A stretch of 64,000 nt of DNA from DATMER01 sp963741305 (lineage in GTDB: Bacteria; Acidobacteriota; Thermoanaerobaculia; Multivoradales; UBA5704). Location: NCBI GenBank assembly GCA_963741305.1, contig CAVUHL010000003.1:3534001-3598000 (forward strand), in the 5' to 3' direction. Every line of letters starts with the position of its first letter. Positions within the stretch are counted from its first letter, which is position 1. The position numbers and the translations under genes are program-made. The notes under the pieces were generated by a model. That model had not been told where the DNA came from, made no database searches, and was given only the letters and a program-made list of their open reading frames with translations. Below, one piece after another: positions 7,737 to 16,336 of the stretch.

Positions 7737-8591
7737 CTAGCGAACGTCCAGGGCTACGTCGAGGGCGGGCGAGCTGTGGGTGAGCCAGCCGACGGAGATC
7801 ATGTCCACGCCGGTGGCGGCGACGGCGGGCGCCGTCTGGGGGGTGATGCCTCCGGAGGCTTCGGTCAGGGCCTTGCCCTTTGCCATCCGGACGGCTTCGC
7901 GCAGGGTTTCGAGAGACATGTTGTCCAGGAGGACCACGTCCACCTTCAGCTCCAGGGCCTCCGCGAGCTGCTCCAGGGAGTCGACCTCCAGCTCGATCTT
8001 CACGAGATGGCCGACGTAGGCGCGGGCGCGCTCCACAGCCGGGCGGATGCCGCCGGCCAGGGCCACGTGGTTGTCCTTGATCAGCACGGCGTCGTCCAGG
8101 CCGAAGCGGTGGTTGCTGCCGCCTCCAGCCCGGACGGCGTACTTCTCCAGGGCGCGCAGCCCAGGCGTGGTCTTCCGGGTGCAGACGATGCGCGTGCCGT
8201 GCGGAGCGACCAGGGCCACGAGGTCGCGGGTTGTCGTCGCCACTCCGCAGAGCCGGCCTAGAAGATTGAGCGCGGTCCGCTCGGCCGAGAGGAGAGCCCG
8301 GGCAGGGCCGCGTACGACCGCGAGGCTCTCTCCTGCCGCGGCATCGCGGCCGTCCGCGGAGAGAAGCTCGATCCGAACCGTGGGATCGAGGATATGGAAT
8401 GCGGAGGTCGCGGCTTGCAAGCCTGCGATACGGCCGGCCTTGCGGGCGACGACGGCAGCTTCCGCGAGAAGGTCCGGAGGCAGGATGGCGTCGCTGGTGA
8501 GATCGCCGGCACGCCCGAGATCCTCCTCCAGGGCCCGCCGGATCAGCGGCTCGTACAGGAGAGGCGGCAACGAAGCGATCGCAGCGATCAT
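7737..8591 (-). CDS. nadC: Nicotinate-nucleotide pyrophosphorylase (carboxylating), quinolinate phosphoribosyltransferase
   Basis: 284 residues, normal for NadC. It converts quinolinate and PRPP to nicotinate mononucleotide, CO2 and PPi, the third step of de novo NAD synthesis. Family motifs: EDLGRAGDLTSD near the N-terminus, ERTALNLLGRLCGVAT, CTRKTTPGLRALEKYAVRAGGG and the substrate-binding HRFGLDDAVLIKDNH. The conserved EVD (KIELEVDSLEQ) and LDNMS follow. The ATG overlaps the nadB stop (ATGA), so nadA-nadB-nadC is one coupled operon. Confidence 0.97.
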   Translation of the reverse strand: MIAAIASLPPLLYEPLIRRALEEDLGRAGDLTSDAILPPDLLAEAAVVARKAGRIAGLQAATSAFHILDPTVRIELLSADGRDAAAGESLAVVRGPARALLSAERTALNLLGRLCGVATTTRDLVALVAPHGTRIVCTRKTTPGLRALEKYAVRAGGGSNHRFGLDDAVLIKDNHVALAGGIRPAVERARAYVGHLVKIELEVDSLEQLAEALELKVDVVLLDNMSLETLREAVRMAKGKALTEASGGITPQTAPAVAATGVDMISVGWLTHSSPALDVALDVR

Positions 8592-10189
8592 AGGGCCGCC
8601 GCCATGCTTTGCGTCTCGTCCAGCACGGCCGAGCCGTCCGGCGCCGCGGTCACATAGAGGCGCCGCTGCCAGTCGGGATCCGGCTGCGGGTAGTCGGAGC
8701 GGTAATGGCCGCCGCGGCTCTCGCGCCGCGCCAGTGCCGCCGCCGTTACCAGCCGCCCCATGGAGAGGATGTTCCGCGCCTCGCCCGCGATATGGGCGTG
8801 GGACTCCGCCAGCGCCTCCAGCTCGTCGAGCGCAGACGTGAGGCTCTTTTCGTCGCGCACCACTCCGACCTTCTCCCACATCGTCCGCCGGATGGCGAGT
8901 TGCAGCTCGGCGTCCTGCGGAGTGCTCGCAGGCACGGCCGGAATGCGGCGGCCGGACGGGAAGCTCCGCCCGGAAGCGCCGCGGCCGGCAAAACTGCGCA
9001 GATCCTCCGCGACCCGGGAGCCGAAAACCAGTGCCTCCAGCAGCGAGTTGCTCGCCAGCCGGTTGGCGCCGTGCACTCCGGTCGAAGAGACCTCGCCGCA
9101 AGCCCAGAGGCCCGCAAGCGATGAGCGGCCCTGGCCGTCAACGGCGATGCCGCCCATGTGGTAGTGAGCCGCCGGAGCCACCGGCATCGGCTCCTTCCGG
9201 GGATCGAGGCCGTGCCTCTGGCAAAGCTCGAACACGGTCGGGAAGCGCTCCGGAAACTCGTCGCCAACCGCCTCCCGCGCATCGAGGAAGACCCGGCGGC
9301 CGGCCATCAGGCGTTTCCAGATCGCCCGCGCCACCACGTCGCGGGGCGCAAGCTCGCGGTCCGGATGCTCGTCGCCCATGAAACGGTAGCCACCGTCGCG
9401 ACTATCGTCGAGCAGGACCGCCCCCTCGCCGCGCAACGCCTCTGTCAGGAGAGGCATGGGCTCGCTCTCCGTCTCCACTGCCAACGCCGTGGGATGGAAC
9501 TGGACGAACTCCAGATCTACCAGGCGCGCGCCTGCCCGGGCCGCCATGGCCAAGCCGTCGCCCGTGGCCTCGCGAGGGTTGGTCGTGTGCAGGTAGAGCT
9601 GCCCCAGCCCGCCGGTCGCGAGGACCACGGCCGGCGCCTGGTGGAGCACCCGGCGGCCATCCTCGTGGACTGCGAGCACGCCCGCGACCCGGCCATCCTC
9701 CACCACGAGATCCACGGCGAAAGCGCGCTCCAGCACCTTCACCTCGGGAGCGTGGAGCACGGCCTCGCCCAGGGCACGGACGATCTCGGAACCCGTGGCG
9801 TCCTTGGCGTGCAGGATGCGCCGGCGGCTGTGCGCGGCCTCGCGGCCCAGGGAGAGCTGGCCGGAAGAGTTGCGGTCGAAGCGCGCACCGAGCTCGAGGA
9901 GGGCCTTCACCCGCTCCGGACCCTCGCCGGTCAGCAGGCCGACTGCCCGGGGATCGCACAGCCCGGCTCCGGCGGCCAGCGTGTCAGCCGCGTGCAGGGC
10001 CGGAGTGTCGTCCTTGCCCACGGCGGCAGCCACGCCGCCCTGGGCCCAGGCGCTCGAGCCACTGATCAGGGTGGCTTTCGTAAGGACGGTCACCCGCAGC
10101 GGCGCGCAGCCGAGGGCCGCGGTCAATCCGGCAGCGCCGCTGCCGACGACCAGCACGTCCGAGCGGGAGATCCCAAGCGGATCGCTCAC
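8588..10189 (-). CDS. nadB: L-aspartate oxidase
   Basis: 533 residues. This FAD enzyme oxidises L-aspartate to iminoaspartate, which NadA then condenses with DHAP. The N-terminal dinucleotide-binding motif is VVGSGAAGLTAAL; GSSAWAQGGVAAA is the typical FAD-contact segment. The active-site region reads EFVQFHPTAL, with HYHMGGIAVDGQGRSS and GEVSSTGVHGANRLASNSLLE further on. The GTG at 10189 overlaps the nadA stop (GTGA) and gives the expected length; upstream codons in the same frame belong to the nadA shadow. Confidence 0.97.
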   Translation of the reverse strand: MSDPLGISRSDVLVVGSGAAGLTAALGCAPLRVTVLTKATLISGSSAWAQGGVAAAVGKDDTPALHAADTLAAGAGLCDPRAVGLLTGEGPERVKALLELGARFDRNSSGQLSLGREAAHSRRRILHAKDATGSEIVRALGEAVLHAPEVKVLERAFAVDLVVEDGRVAGVLAVHEDGRRVLHQAPAVVLATGGLGQLYLHTTNPREATGDGLAMAARAGARLVDLEFVQFHPTALAVETESEPMPLLTEALRGEGAVLLDDSRDGGYRFMGDEHPDRELAPRDVVARAIWKRLMAGRRVFLDAREAVGDEFPERFPTVFELCQRHGLDPRKEPMPVAPAAHYHMGGIAVDGQGRSSLAGLWACGEVSSTGVHGANRLASNSLLEALVFGSRVAEDLRSFAGRGASGRSFPSGRRIPAVPASTPQDAELQLAIRRTMWEKVGVVRDEKSLTSALDELEALAESHAHIAGEARNILSMGRLVTAAALARRESRGGHYRSDYPQPDPDWQRRLYVTAAPDGSAVLDETQSMAAAL

Positions 10190-11229
10190 TTCCCTTCTCT
10201 CCGGCCCACGGCGAGCATCCGGTCGAGCGCGAGCTTCGCGCGCCTCCCCACCTCCTGGTCCACGTGCACCTCGTACGCCATGTTCTGGAGCGACCAGAGG
10301 ATCTTGGGCAGCGTGATCCTCTTCATGTGCGGGCAGAGCTGGCAGGGCCGCACGAACTCCACGTCCGGGTACTCGACCGCGACGTTGTCGCTCATCGAGC
10401 ACTCGGTGACCATGACCACCCGGCGCGGGCGGGAGTCGCCCACGTGGCGGATCATGGCCGCGGTGGAGCCCACGAAATCGGCCTCGGCGAGCACGTCCGG
10501 CGGGCACTCCGGGTGGGCCAGGATCTGGATCCCGCCGTTGCCATTGTCCCAGGCCTTGCGATACTGCCGCAGATCTTCACCTGTGAAGCGCTCGTGGACC
10601 TCGCAGTGCCCCTTCCAGAGGATGAGCTCCACCTTGGTCTGAGAGGCCACGTACTTGCCCAGGTACTCGTCGGGCAGGAAGATCACCCGGTCCACGCCCA
10701 GCGACTCCACCACCGCCACCGCATTCGCGGAGGTGCAGCAGATGTCCGACTCGGCCTTCACCTCGGCCGACGTGTTGACGTAGGTCACCACCGGCACGCC
10801 CGGGTAGCGCTGCCGGAGCAGGCGGATGTCCGCGCCCGTGATGGACGCTGCGAGCGAGCAGCCCGCCTCCAGGTCCGGGATGAGGATGGTCTTCTCCGGC
10901 GACAGGATCTTCGCCGTCTCGGCCATGAAGTGGACGCCGGCCAGCACGATTACATCGGCCTGGGTCTTCGCCCCCTGCTGAGCGAGCGCCAGCGAGTCGC
11001 CCGCGAAGTCGGCCACGCCATGGAAGATCTCGGGCGTCTGGTAATTGTGGGCCAGCACGACCGCGTTGCGCTCGCGCTTCAGCTCGTTGATCGCCTTGAT
11101 GTACGGGGCGTGGAACGGCCACTCGAGGTCAGGGATGACCGGCCGCACCCGCTCGTGCAGGGCTGCGGTGGCGAGGGCCACCTCAGGGGTGTAATCCAGG
11201 ACCGGCAGAATCCGAGAAGCTTCCATCAT
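10186..11229 (-). CDS. nadA: Quinolinate synthase
   Basis: 347 residues. It makes quinolinate from iminoaspartate and dihydroxyacetone phosphate using a [4Fe-4S] cluster. The conserved cysteines are visible in EAGCSLA (C124), ESDICCTSANAV and VRPCQLCPHMK. AHNYQTPEI and VHFMAETAKIL are further family signatures. It is the first gene of the nadABC operon; a second ATG follows directly at 11226. Palindromic sites lie at 11243-11261 and 11303-11321. Confidence 0.97.
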   Translation of the reverse strand: MMEASRILPVLDYTPEVALATAALHERVRPVIPDLEWPFHAPYIKAINELKRERNAVVLAHNYQTPEIFHGVADFAGDSLALAQQGAKTQADVIVLAGVHFMAETAKILSPEKTILIPDLEAGCSLAASITGADIRLLRQRYPGVPVVTYVNTSAEVKAESDICCTSANAVAVVESLGVDRVIFLPDEYLGKYVASQTKVELILWKGHCEVHERFTGEDLRQYRKAWDNGNGGIQILAHPECPPDVLAEADFVGSTAAMIRHVGDSRPRRVVMVTECSMSDNVAVEYPDVEFVRPCQLCPHMKRITLPKILWSLQNMAYEVHVDQEVGRRAKLALDRMLAVGRREGK

Positions 11230-11242
11230 CTGATCCCCCTAC

Positions 11243-11321
11243 TATGCTCATCGTGAGCATATCCAGGTCATGAAGAAAGGCCGGCGAACCGACCTGCAGG
11301 GTTATGCTATGGCTGAGTATT
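11243..11321 (-). promoter_or_regulatory. Paired operator palindromes before nadABC
   Basis: TATGCTCA-TCG-TGAGCATA at 11243-11261 is a perfect 8-bp inverted repeat 13 nt before nadA. A related imperfect site, TATGCT-N7-TGAGTAT-like, lies at 11303-11321, 60 bp further upstream. Such twin sites in front of nadABC are what one expects for an NAD-synthesis repressor. From memory the half-site recalls NadQ sites, which I cannot verify here. A third symmetric element, GTCACCTGGGTGAC, lies at 11340-11353. Confidence 0.7.
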
Positions 11322-11394
11322 AGGTCTTGTCAAGCGGCAGTCACCTGGGTGACAGCCATGAGGGATAACTCTTCAGGGAGAGGAAATATGCCGG

Positions 11395-11430
11395 AACCTC
11401 ACCCCCTGTCCCGCGGGAGAGGGGGAACCT
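11395..11430. repeat. Solo CTC-rich repeat element
   Basis: AACCTCACCCCCTGTCCC followed by a short GGGAGAGGGGG-type arm. It is a single copy of the same family as the inverted pairs at 31740-31878 and, more distantly, 22267-22471. It lies between nadA and the cytochrome gene. Confidence 0.65.
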
Positions 11431-11478
11431 GGATCGAGCAGCATTGCCTGCGTCGTAGGCACGGCAGGGGGGTGGGGG

Positions 11479-14403
11479 TCAAAACCCCACCGGCCCCGTG
11501 CTCACCACCTCCAGCTTCCAGTCCTCGGCCTCCGTGCCCTCCAGGTTCAGGTGGCCAGCCATGAAGTAAAGCCTCTGGGTGTCCTCGCTGCGCGAGGTGC
11601 AGAACCGGTCCTGTAGGTAGAACGGCGGCGTGGCCTGGTAATAGAGCGTCGCCTGCACCGCGCCGGGCGTGCCTGACATCTCCGCCAGATCGACCTCATA
11701 GACCAGCGAGTCGCCGCCGCCCTCCCGGTAATCCGGATCCTGCCCTACTCCATGGGGCTCCACATCCTCCGCCAGGTCCGCGTTCGCTCCCAGGGACAGC
11801 GCGATCGCAGTGCGTTCGGCCAGTGACAGGAAGCCCTTCGGCAGCATGCGGTTGTCCTTGGCCCGGCCGCAGATCGAGAGGAAGCTCGTAGTGAACGGTG
11901 GCTTGGCTTTCGCCTTGAGGCCGCACTCGGGGTCCTTCCCTACCGGAGCCGTGACCAATTCCTGATAGATCTGCGCCTGATCCTGCCGGCGGACCACCTC
12001 GAAATGCGGCTGGAACACCAGCTTGTCCGGATAGAGCAGCGCCGAGCAGTCGTCCTTCCACCAGAGCTCGCCCTCGACCGGCTTGCCGCTCTCGTCCACG
12101 ATCACACCGGCGCCGTTCGTGCGCCCCGAAGCCCAGAGGACGTTGCCGCGGCTGTCCAGCACGGAAAACTCCACGAAGGCGCGGCGGAAACCCACGCCGG
12201 ACGGGAGCTTGTGGCCGACCTCGCTGTCGATGCGCACCGTGGCCGTGAGCTTCCCGTCCCCACTCTTCACCCCGGAGACCGCGATACGAGCCGTGGATTG
12301 CGAGGCCTGATCGAGCATCGCCTGCTCGGTGAAAAGCAGGGGATCGAGCCCCTTGCTCACCAGCATCGGGTCCTGCGTCCGGATGCCCAGCACGTCGGGG
12401 AACTGCTGCGCCATCTTCACGAGGAAGACGTTCAAGCCCACCAGCGTATGGCGGGCGAACCCTTCGCGCACCGGCAGGTCGAGGTCCTTTCCACCCAGGG
12501 CGTACTCCGTCTCCGGGAAGTTGCTGTGCTCCTGGATGCCGGCGATCTTGCTCCGGTAGGGCTTGCCGCTCGCGTCCTTGCTCGGCATGTGGCAGCTCTG
12601 GCACGACTCGGCGAGCGGCCCCGCTCCCGAAGGCAGCGCGCCCTGCGGCGTATCCCCCGTACGGTAAGCGCTGAACGCCCACTCCGGATAGGTGGTCTGC
12701 TCGTAGGTGTGGCCGATGATCTTGCCGTTCTGCATCACCGGCAGGTGCACGGTGTGGCAGCTCCCGCACACCTCTGAGCTGCGGATCGACATGGCCTGGA
12801 CTGGCTTGATCGCGAAGGCGTTCTCCATGGGCCGCGTCCTGGGGTCCTCGAACGGCCCGATCAGCTCATCCGGCTGCCCCACGAGGAAGCTGCCGGTGAA
12901 AGTCTTCGCGAAGCCCTTGGTATCCGGATTGAGGAGATCCTGACGCTCCTTGAGGCAGCGGTTCTGCGGCTCGGCCATCGCCGGGTTCTCCGGCCCCTCG
13001 CCAGGCAGCATGCGATGGCAGGCGGTGCACGAGATCCCGTCCCGGGCGAGCGCTCCGTAGGGGGCGAGCGGATCTTCCTTCGGATAAGGAACGGCCTGCG
13101 CGTACTTCCGCAGGAAGTGGGAAGACTTGCAGTCCGTCGGATCGTCGATCTTGTACTGCCTCTGCCCCGCGATGCCGTGGCAGCCGAGGCAGATGTCCTG
13201 GACGACCGGCGAGGCCTTGGGATGGAAGGTCTCCGTCTCGCTCGCGAGCTGCGCGTAGAAGATCGGATCGCGCCCGCCCAGGCCCATGGGCGAAGTCTTC
13301 CAGGTCGCGTACGGTGACAGGTTGAGGAGATTGTCGCCGTGGGGGTTGGGCGCCGTCATGTCGAACTGTAACCCCGTCCCGCCCGCGTCATGGCAGCCGA
13401 GGCACTGCGACGAAGTCACGAACTGGCTGGCCGCGGTGACCGTCCCCGCCTTCACCCAGACGTTGTCGTAGGTCTCGGAAGGCATCCGCTTCACGGTCTC
13501 CCACGTGGGCCTGGGCAGCTTGCCGGCGCCGATGGCCTGAGTGAAGTCGGGGTTGTAGCCATAGAGCGGCTGGCCGAGGCGCGGCGCGTCGTCGGTGGGC
13601 AGCGACACCAGCCGGTGATGGCTCGCGACCGGCTTCGGGTCGAAGAAGTGCTGCGAGAGGAATACGAGCGGCTCGCCCGGCTCCCCCTCGACGTTGCGCA
13701 GGCTGGAGAAAGTCAGGTTGTCCTGCGCCGAGGCATGGCAGTTGACGCAGTACTGGCCGAAGCCCATGTAGGGATAGCGGTTCGTTGGGCCCGGCGGATA
13801 ATCGGGGTCCGGGGGGCCGAAGCCGAAATATCCCCAGAACCAGCCATCCTGCGCGGCTTCGCGGTCGCGCACCATGACGGCCGCTCCGGACGTGGGCAGC
13901 AGGCGGACCGGATCGATGCCGGCGCAGGCGGCGGCCGGGGCAGGGAACATCTCCTTGACGATCACGGCGCCGTCCGGGATGGACGCTGCCGTGTCCGGAG
14001 CCGCGCTCTCCACCGGCCGGTTGGCCTTCATCCAGGCGAACATCTCGGGCGAGTACCAGATGACGACCGGCGCGTGCGTGCCGTGATAGGCGCCAACCCA
14101 CTGGCCGCCCTGGAGCGTGGCCGTAAACGGTCCAGTGTCGCGCACGCGCTTGTCCCGCTTCCACCCCGCAGCCTCCTCGCGGTGGCAGAAGTTGCGGAGG
14201 AAGTCTCCGAGCGCGTCCTCGTACTTCTCCAGCGGAAGCGCGGCGGGCTGGCGGATCACGGAAGCCAGCCGTGCGCAGAGCGCCGGGTCCTTGGGCAGGA
14301 GGGCGGTAGGCTGCTCAGCCGAGCAGGACGACTGCGCCACGGTCGGCAGAGAGGAGAGACAGCACAGAACGAGAGACAGCGTGACCGCTCGGATCGCTCC
14401 CAT
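11479..14403 (-). CDS. Secreted six-heme cytochrome c with a cytochrome P460-like N-terminal region
   Basis: 974 residues. The start at 14403 has GGAGG 5 nt upstream; the signal peptide runs to about SLPTVAQS. Six CXXCH heme-binding motifs lie at about residues 219 (CVNCH), 334 (CLGCH), 405 (CLGCH), 459 (CTACH), 546 (CGSCH) and 601 (CQSCH). Before the first heme, residues 80-215 (WYSPEMFAWMKANR, DGAVIVKEMF, GWFWGYFGF) look like a cytochrome P460-type domain. After the last heme about 370 residues contain a beta-rich segment (VGHKLPSGVGFRRAFVEFSV) seen in other acidobacterial multiheme proteins. It should act in the periplasm in electron transfer; partners are not encoded next to it. It lies divergently from a toxin-antitoxin locus. 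Confidence 0.85.
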   Translation of the reverse strand: MGAIRAVTLSLVLCCLSSLPTVAQSSCSAEQPTALLPKDPALCARLASVIRQPAALPLEKYEDALGDFLRNFCHREEAAGWKRDKRVRDTGPFTATLQGGQWVGAYHGTHAPVVIWYSPEMFAWMKANRPVESAAPDTAASIPDGAVIVKEMFPAPAAACAGIDPVRLLPTSGAAVMVRDREAAQDGWFWGYFGFGPPDPDYPPGPTNRYPYMGFGQYCVNCHASAQDNLTFSSLRNVEGEPGEPLVFLSQHFFDPKPVASHHRLVSLPTDDAPRLGQPLYGYNPDFTQAIGAGKLPRPTWETVKRMPSETYDNVWVKAGTVTAASQFVTSSQCLGCHDAGGTGLQFDMTAPNPHGDNLLNLSPYATWKTSPMGLGGRDPIFYAQLASETETFHPKASPVVQDICLGCHGIAGQRQYKIDDPTDCKSSHFLRKYAQAVPYPKEDPLAPYGALARDGISCTACHRMLPGEGPENPAMAEPQNRCLKERQDLLNPDTKGFAKTFTGSFLVGQPDELIGPFEDPRTRPMENAFAIKPVQAMSIRSSEVCGSCHTVHLPVMQNGKIIGHTYEQTTYPEWAFSAYRTGDTPQGALPSGAGPLAESCQSCHMPSKDASGKPYRSKIAGIQEHSNFPETEYALGGKDLDLPVREGFARHTLVGLNVFLVKMAQQFPDVLGIRTQDPMLVSKGLDPLLFTEQAMLDQASQSTARIAVSGVKSGDGKLTATVRIDSEVGHKLPSGVGFRRAFVEFSVLDSRGNVLWASGRTNGAGVIVDESGKPVEGELWWKDDCSALLYPDKLVFQPHFEVVRRQDQAQIYQELVTAPVGKDPECGLKAKAKPPFTTSFLSICGRAKDNRMLPKGFLSLAERTAIALSLGANADLAEDVEPHGVGQDPDYREGGGDSLVYEVDLAEMSGTPGAVQATLYYQATPPFYLQDRFCTSRSEDTQRLYFMAGHLNLEGTEAEDWKLEVVSTGPVGF

Positions 14404-14473
14404 CAGACCTCCGGAAATCACTCGGATTTAGGAGGTGATGAGACCACGAGAGGGCGCGGAGTGTCAACGGCGG

Positions 14474-14501
14474 TTGCGCGCTGTAGCAGATGTGCTACAC
14501 T
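14474..14501 (+). promoter_or_regulatory. Promoter and operator of the first toxin-antitoxin operon
   Basis: TTGCGC (14474-14479) and TACACT (14496-14501) are spaced by 16 nt. A perfect inverted repeat, TGTAGCA-N4-TGCTACA (14482-14499), fills the spacer, as expected for antitoxin autorepression. TACACT ends only 6 nt before the ATG and no ribosome site fits between, so the transcript probably starts at the ATG (leaderless). Confidence 0.7.
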
Positions 14502-14507
14502 CTGCCC

Positions 14508-14762
14508 ATGAGGACGATCCCCCAACGCGAGCTGCGCAATCAGAGCGGCGAGATCCTGCGCGAGACGGAAAAAGGCGAGAGCTTCCTGATCACCGTCGAA
14601 GGGCGGCCCATCGCCATGCTCACTCCGTACCCGAAGCGCCGTTGGGTGCCCAGGGCGGAAGTGATGAAGCTCCTCGCGGGCGGAAAGCCGGATCCCGGCT
14701 TCTTCCAGGAAATCGCCGAGCTTGGAACCCTCGACGACCTCACGGATCCATGGTCGAGGTAA
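14508..14762 (+). CDS. Phd/YefM-type antitoxin
   Basis: 84 residues. The N-terminal half matches the Phd/YefM fold: MRTIPQRELRNQSGEILRETEKGE, then ITVEGRPIAMLTPY, the DNA-binding and dimer part. The C-terminal half would neutralise the PIN toxin whose ATG lies inside this gene (14750). The start was chosen at 14508, directly after the operator. Confidence 0.9.
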   Translation: MRTIPQRELRNQSGEILRETEKGESFLITVEGRPIAMLTPYPKRRWVPRAEVMKLLAGGKPDPGFFQEIAELGTLDDLTDPWSR

Positions 14763-15154
14763 CCCGCGGGCTCCTGGATACCTCGGTCGTCATCGCCCAC
14801 ACCGAGGAGGCGCTGGACGCCGCGCTGCCCCCGGAGGCCGCCATCTCCATTGCGACGCTGGCCGAGCTGCACTATGGCGTCCTCGTTGCCTCCGATGCGG
14901 ATACACGGAGCCAGAGGCTCAACCGCCTGGGGTTGGTCGAATCGACCTTCAACCCGCTGCCGCTGGATGCCGGAGTCGCACGCGCTTTCGCCATGATCGC
15001 CCATGCCGTGAAGACAGGCGGCGGACAGCCCCGCGCGCGGGTCATGGATCTCTGGATCGCTGCAACCGCCCTCGCCTACAAGCTCCCTCTCTACACGCGG
15101 AACTTCGAGGACTTCAAGCTCCTTCAGGAGTTGATCGAGGTAAGAAAAATTTAA
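14750..15154 (+). CDS. PIN-domain toxin (VapC family)
   Basis: 134 residues. The PIN acidic residues are present in LLDTSVVIAHTEE (first Asp), ATLAELHYG (Glu) and ARVMDLWIAATAL (Asp), with LYTRNFEDF near the end for the fourth acidic position. VapC toxins are Mg-dependent ribonucleases, often cutting tRNA. The start overlaps the antitoxin by 13 nt. Confidence 0.92.
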   Translation: MVEVTRGLLDTSVVIAHTEEALDAALPPEAAISIATLAELHYGVLVASDADTRSQRLNRLGLVESTFNPLPLDAGVARAFAMIAHAVKTGGGQPRARVMDLWIAATALAYKLPLYTRNFEDFKLLQELIEVRKI

Positions 15155-15219
15155 GGGCGCGCTCGCCCGAGGAGCTCCTCGGGCGTTCCGACCTTCCATC
15201 CATAGCCGCCTACGTGGTC

Positions 15220-15450
15220 TTAGTGTCGCGCGCGGCTTGCTGCCTCACCGGCACGCTCGGCGTTTGGCGCAGGCGCTGGTCGGGCGCTTCCGCCATCGGG
15301 ATGAGGCCGTTGACTCGCCTCGCGCATCACTGCGGCCTCACGCGCAAAGAACGCCTTCAATTCCTCGCGTGAGAGATCTTTCGTCTCCTCGTAGATCGCG
15401 TCCCGGATGGTACGGACCATCTCAACGGCTTGAACTGGAGTCTGCTTCAT
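15220..15450 (-). CDS. Probable antitoxin partner of the adjacent PIN protein
   Basis: 76 residues beginning MKQTPVQAVEMVRTIRDAIYEETKDLSREELKAFF. Short proteins with this VxMVRxIRDxIYEETK pattern are commonly encoded directly next to PIN-domain genes of the 15422-15904 type. Here the toxin gene comes first and the two overlap by 29 nt. The C-terminal third is proline/alanine-rich and may be disordered. The antitoxin role is by association. Confidence 0.7.
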   Translation of the reverse strand: MKQTPVQAVEMVRTIRDAIYEETKDLSREELKAFFAREAAVMREASQRPHPDGGSARPAPAPNAERAGEAASRARH

Positions 15451-15904
15451 ACGTCGTCACCTCTCGGGGTGAGTGGATGGTCAGCGGCTTGTATCCTTGC
15501 TCAAGGTTCACGGCGCTGAACAACCGAATCTTATCGAACCGCACAATGTGTTTGAAGTTCCAACTCACCAACACGTCTACGTCAGCCACCGTAGCTAAGG
15601 CGATGTGAAGCATATCAGAGCGAAATTTGGGACCCAGCACTCTGCGCGCCTCGTAGGCCGCGAGCAGGTCCAAAGCTTCGTCGCCGACCGGGACCGAATC
15701 TCCGGCGAGAACAAGTAGCTCGCTGTAGACCTCGCGTACGGGTTCTGGGGCACGGAGAAGCTCTGTCTCCAGCAGGGCGGACAGGATCGGAGCGAATGTT
15801 CCAGCACGAAAATCGGCGACCAAGCCATTCGACCAAGGGGCAAACTCGGGCTCAAAACAGCCGCCGAGCACCGAAGTGTCCACGTAGATCTGTAGCTTCT
15901 TCAT
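15422..15904 (-). CDS. PIN-domain protein, probable toxin
   Basis: 160 residues. IYVDTSVLGG gives the first PIN Asp, ILSALLETELL the Glu, and SDMLHIALATVADVDVLVSWNFKHIV the later Asp and the WNxxH segment of this subfamily. It is the first gene of a minus-strand pair with the small gene at 15220-15450. The order is toxin first, the reverse of the neighbouring pair at 14508. Confidence 0.85.
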   Translation of the reverse strand: MKKLQIYVDTSVLGGCFEPEFAPWSNGLVADFRAGTFAPILSALLETELLRAPEPVREVYSELLVLAGDSVPVGDEALDLLAAYEARRVLGPKFRSDMLHIALATVADVDVLVSWNFKHIVRFDKIRLFSAVNLEQGYKPLTIHSPREVTTYEADSSSSR

Positions 15905-16020
15905 GGGCCGAATCTATCCCACCTTCAGAAGCTTGATGCCCGAAGTCCGCTTCCCTGAAGCCGGATCGCAGCTTCTTCCAGATGGGAAAACTACGGAGAA
16001 GCTGGCGCCGAGCTTTCTTC

Positions 16021-16305
16021 AATCCGCGGCTTGGGCGGGCCGACCCGAGGCCAGCGTCGCGGGAAAGCCCGCTGGAGCCTCTCAACCCGCGGTGCCCACC
16101 GCCCAACCGGCGGGTTTTCCGGCGCAACCCGCGGGCTGAGACAGAAAACCTGCGGGTTGGAATGCGGAACCCGTGGGTTGGGACAACGAACCGGCGGGTT
16201 TGGAGGCGAAACCCACGGGTTGGCTTGAGAAACCCGCGGGTTAGGAGGCTCAATCAGCGGGTTTTCTGTCCCAATCCGCGGGTTTGGAGGCTCCAGCCGC
16301 GATGA
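16021..16305. repeat. 21-bp-period palindromic array, AACCCGCGGGTT type (long copy)
   Basis: Fourteen lattice positions 21 bp apart. Clear cores start at 16021, 16084, 16105, 16126, 16147, 16168, 16189, 16210, 16231, 16252 and 16273; 16042, 16063 and 16294 are degenerate. Cores are AACCCGCGGGTT or one or two changes from it, for example AACCCGTGGGTT (16168) and AACCGGCGGGTT (16105, 16189). The 9-bp spacers differ but reuse themes (tggaggctc, aggaggctc, gagacagaa, ttctgtccc). The stretch 15905-16336 contains no gene; open frames through it are products of the period being a multiple of three. Confidence 0.9.
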
Positions 16306-16336
16306 AACACTTGGGAGTGCCGCCTGACCTACGTGC

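Noticed and set aside
15852..16253. Open frames through the 16-kb array (both strands) encoding Arg-rich 7-residue repeats
   Set aside because: The 21-bp period is a multiple of three, so several frames stay open on both strands. There is no ribosome site or codon bias, and the conserved unit is the palindrome.
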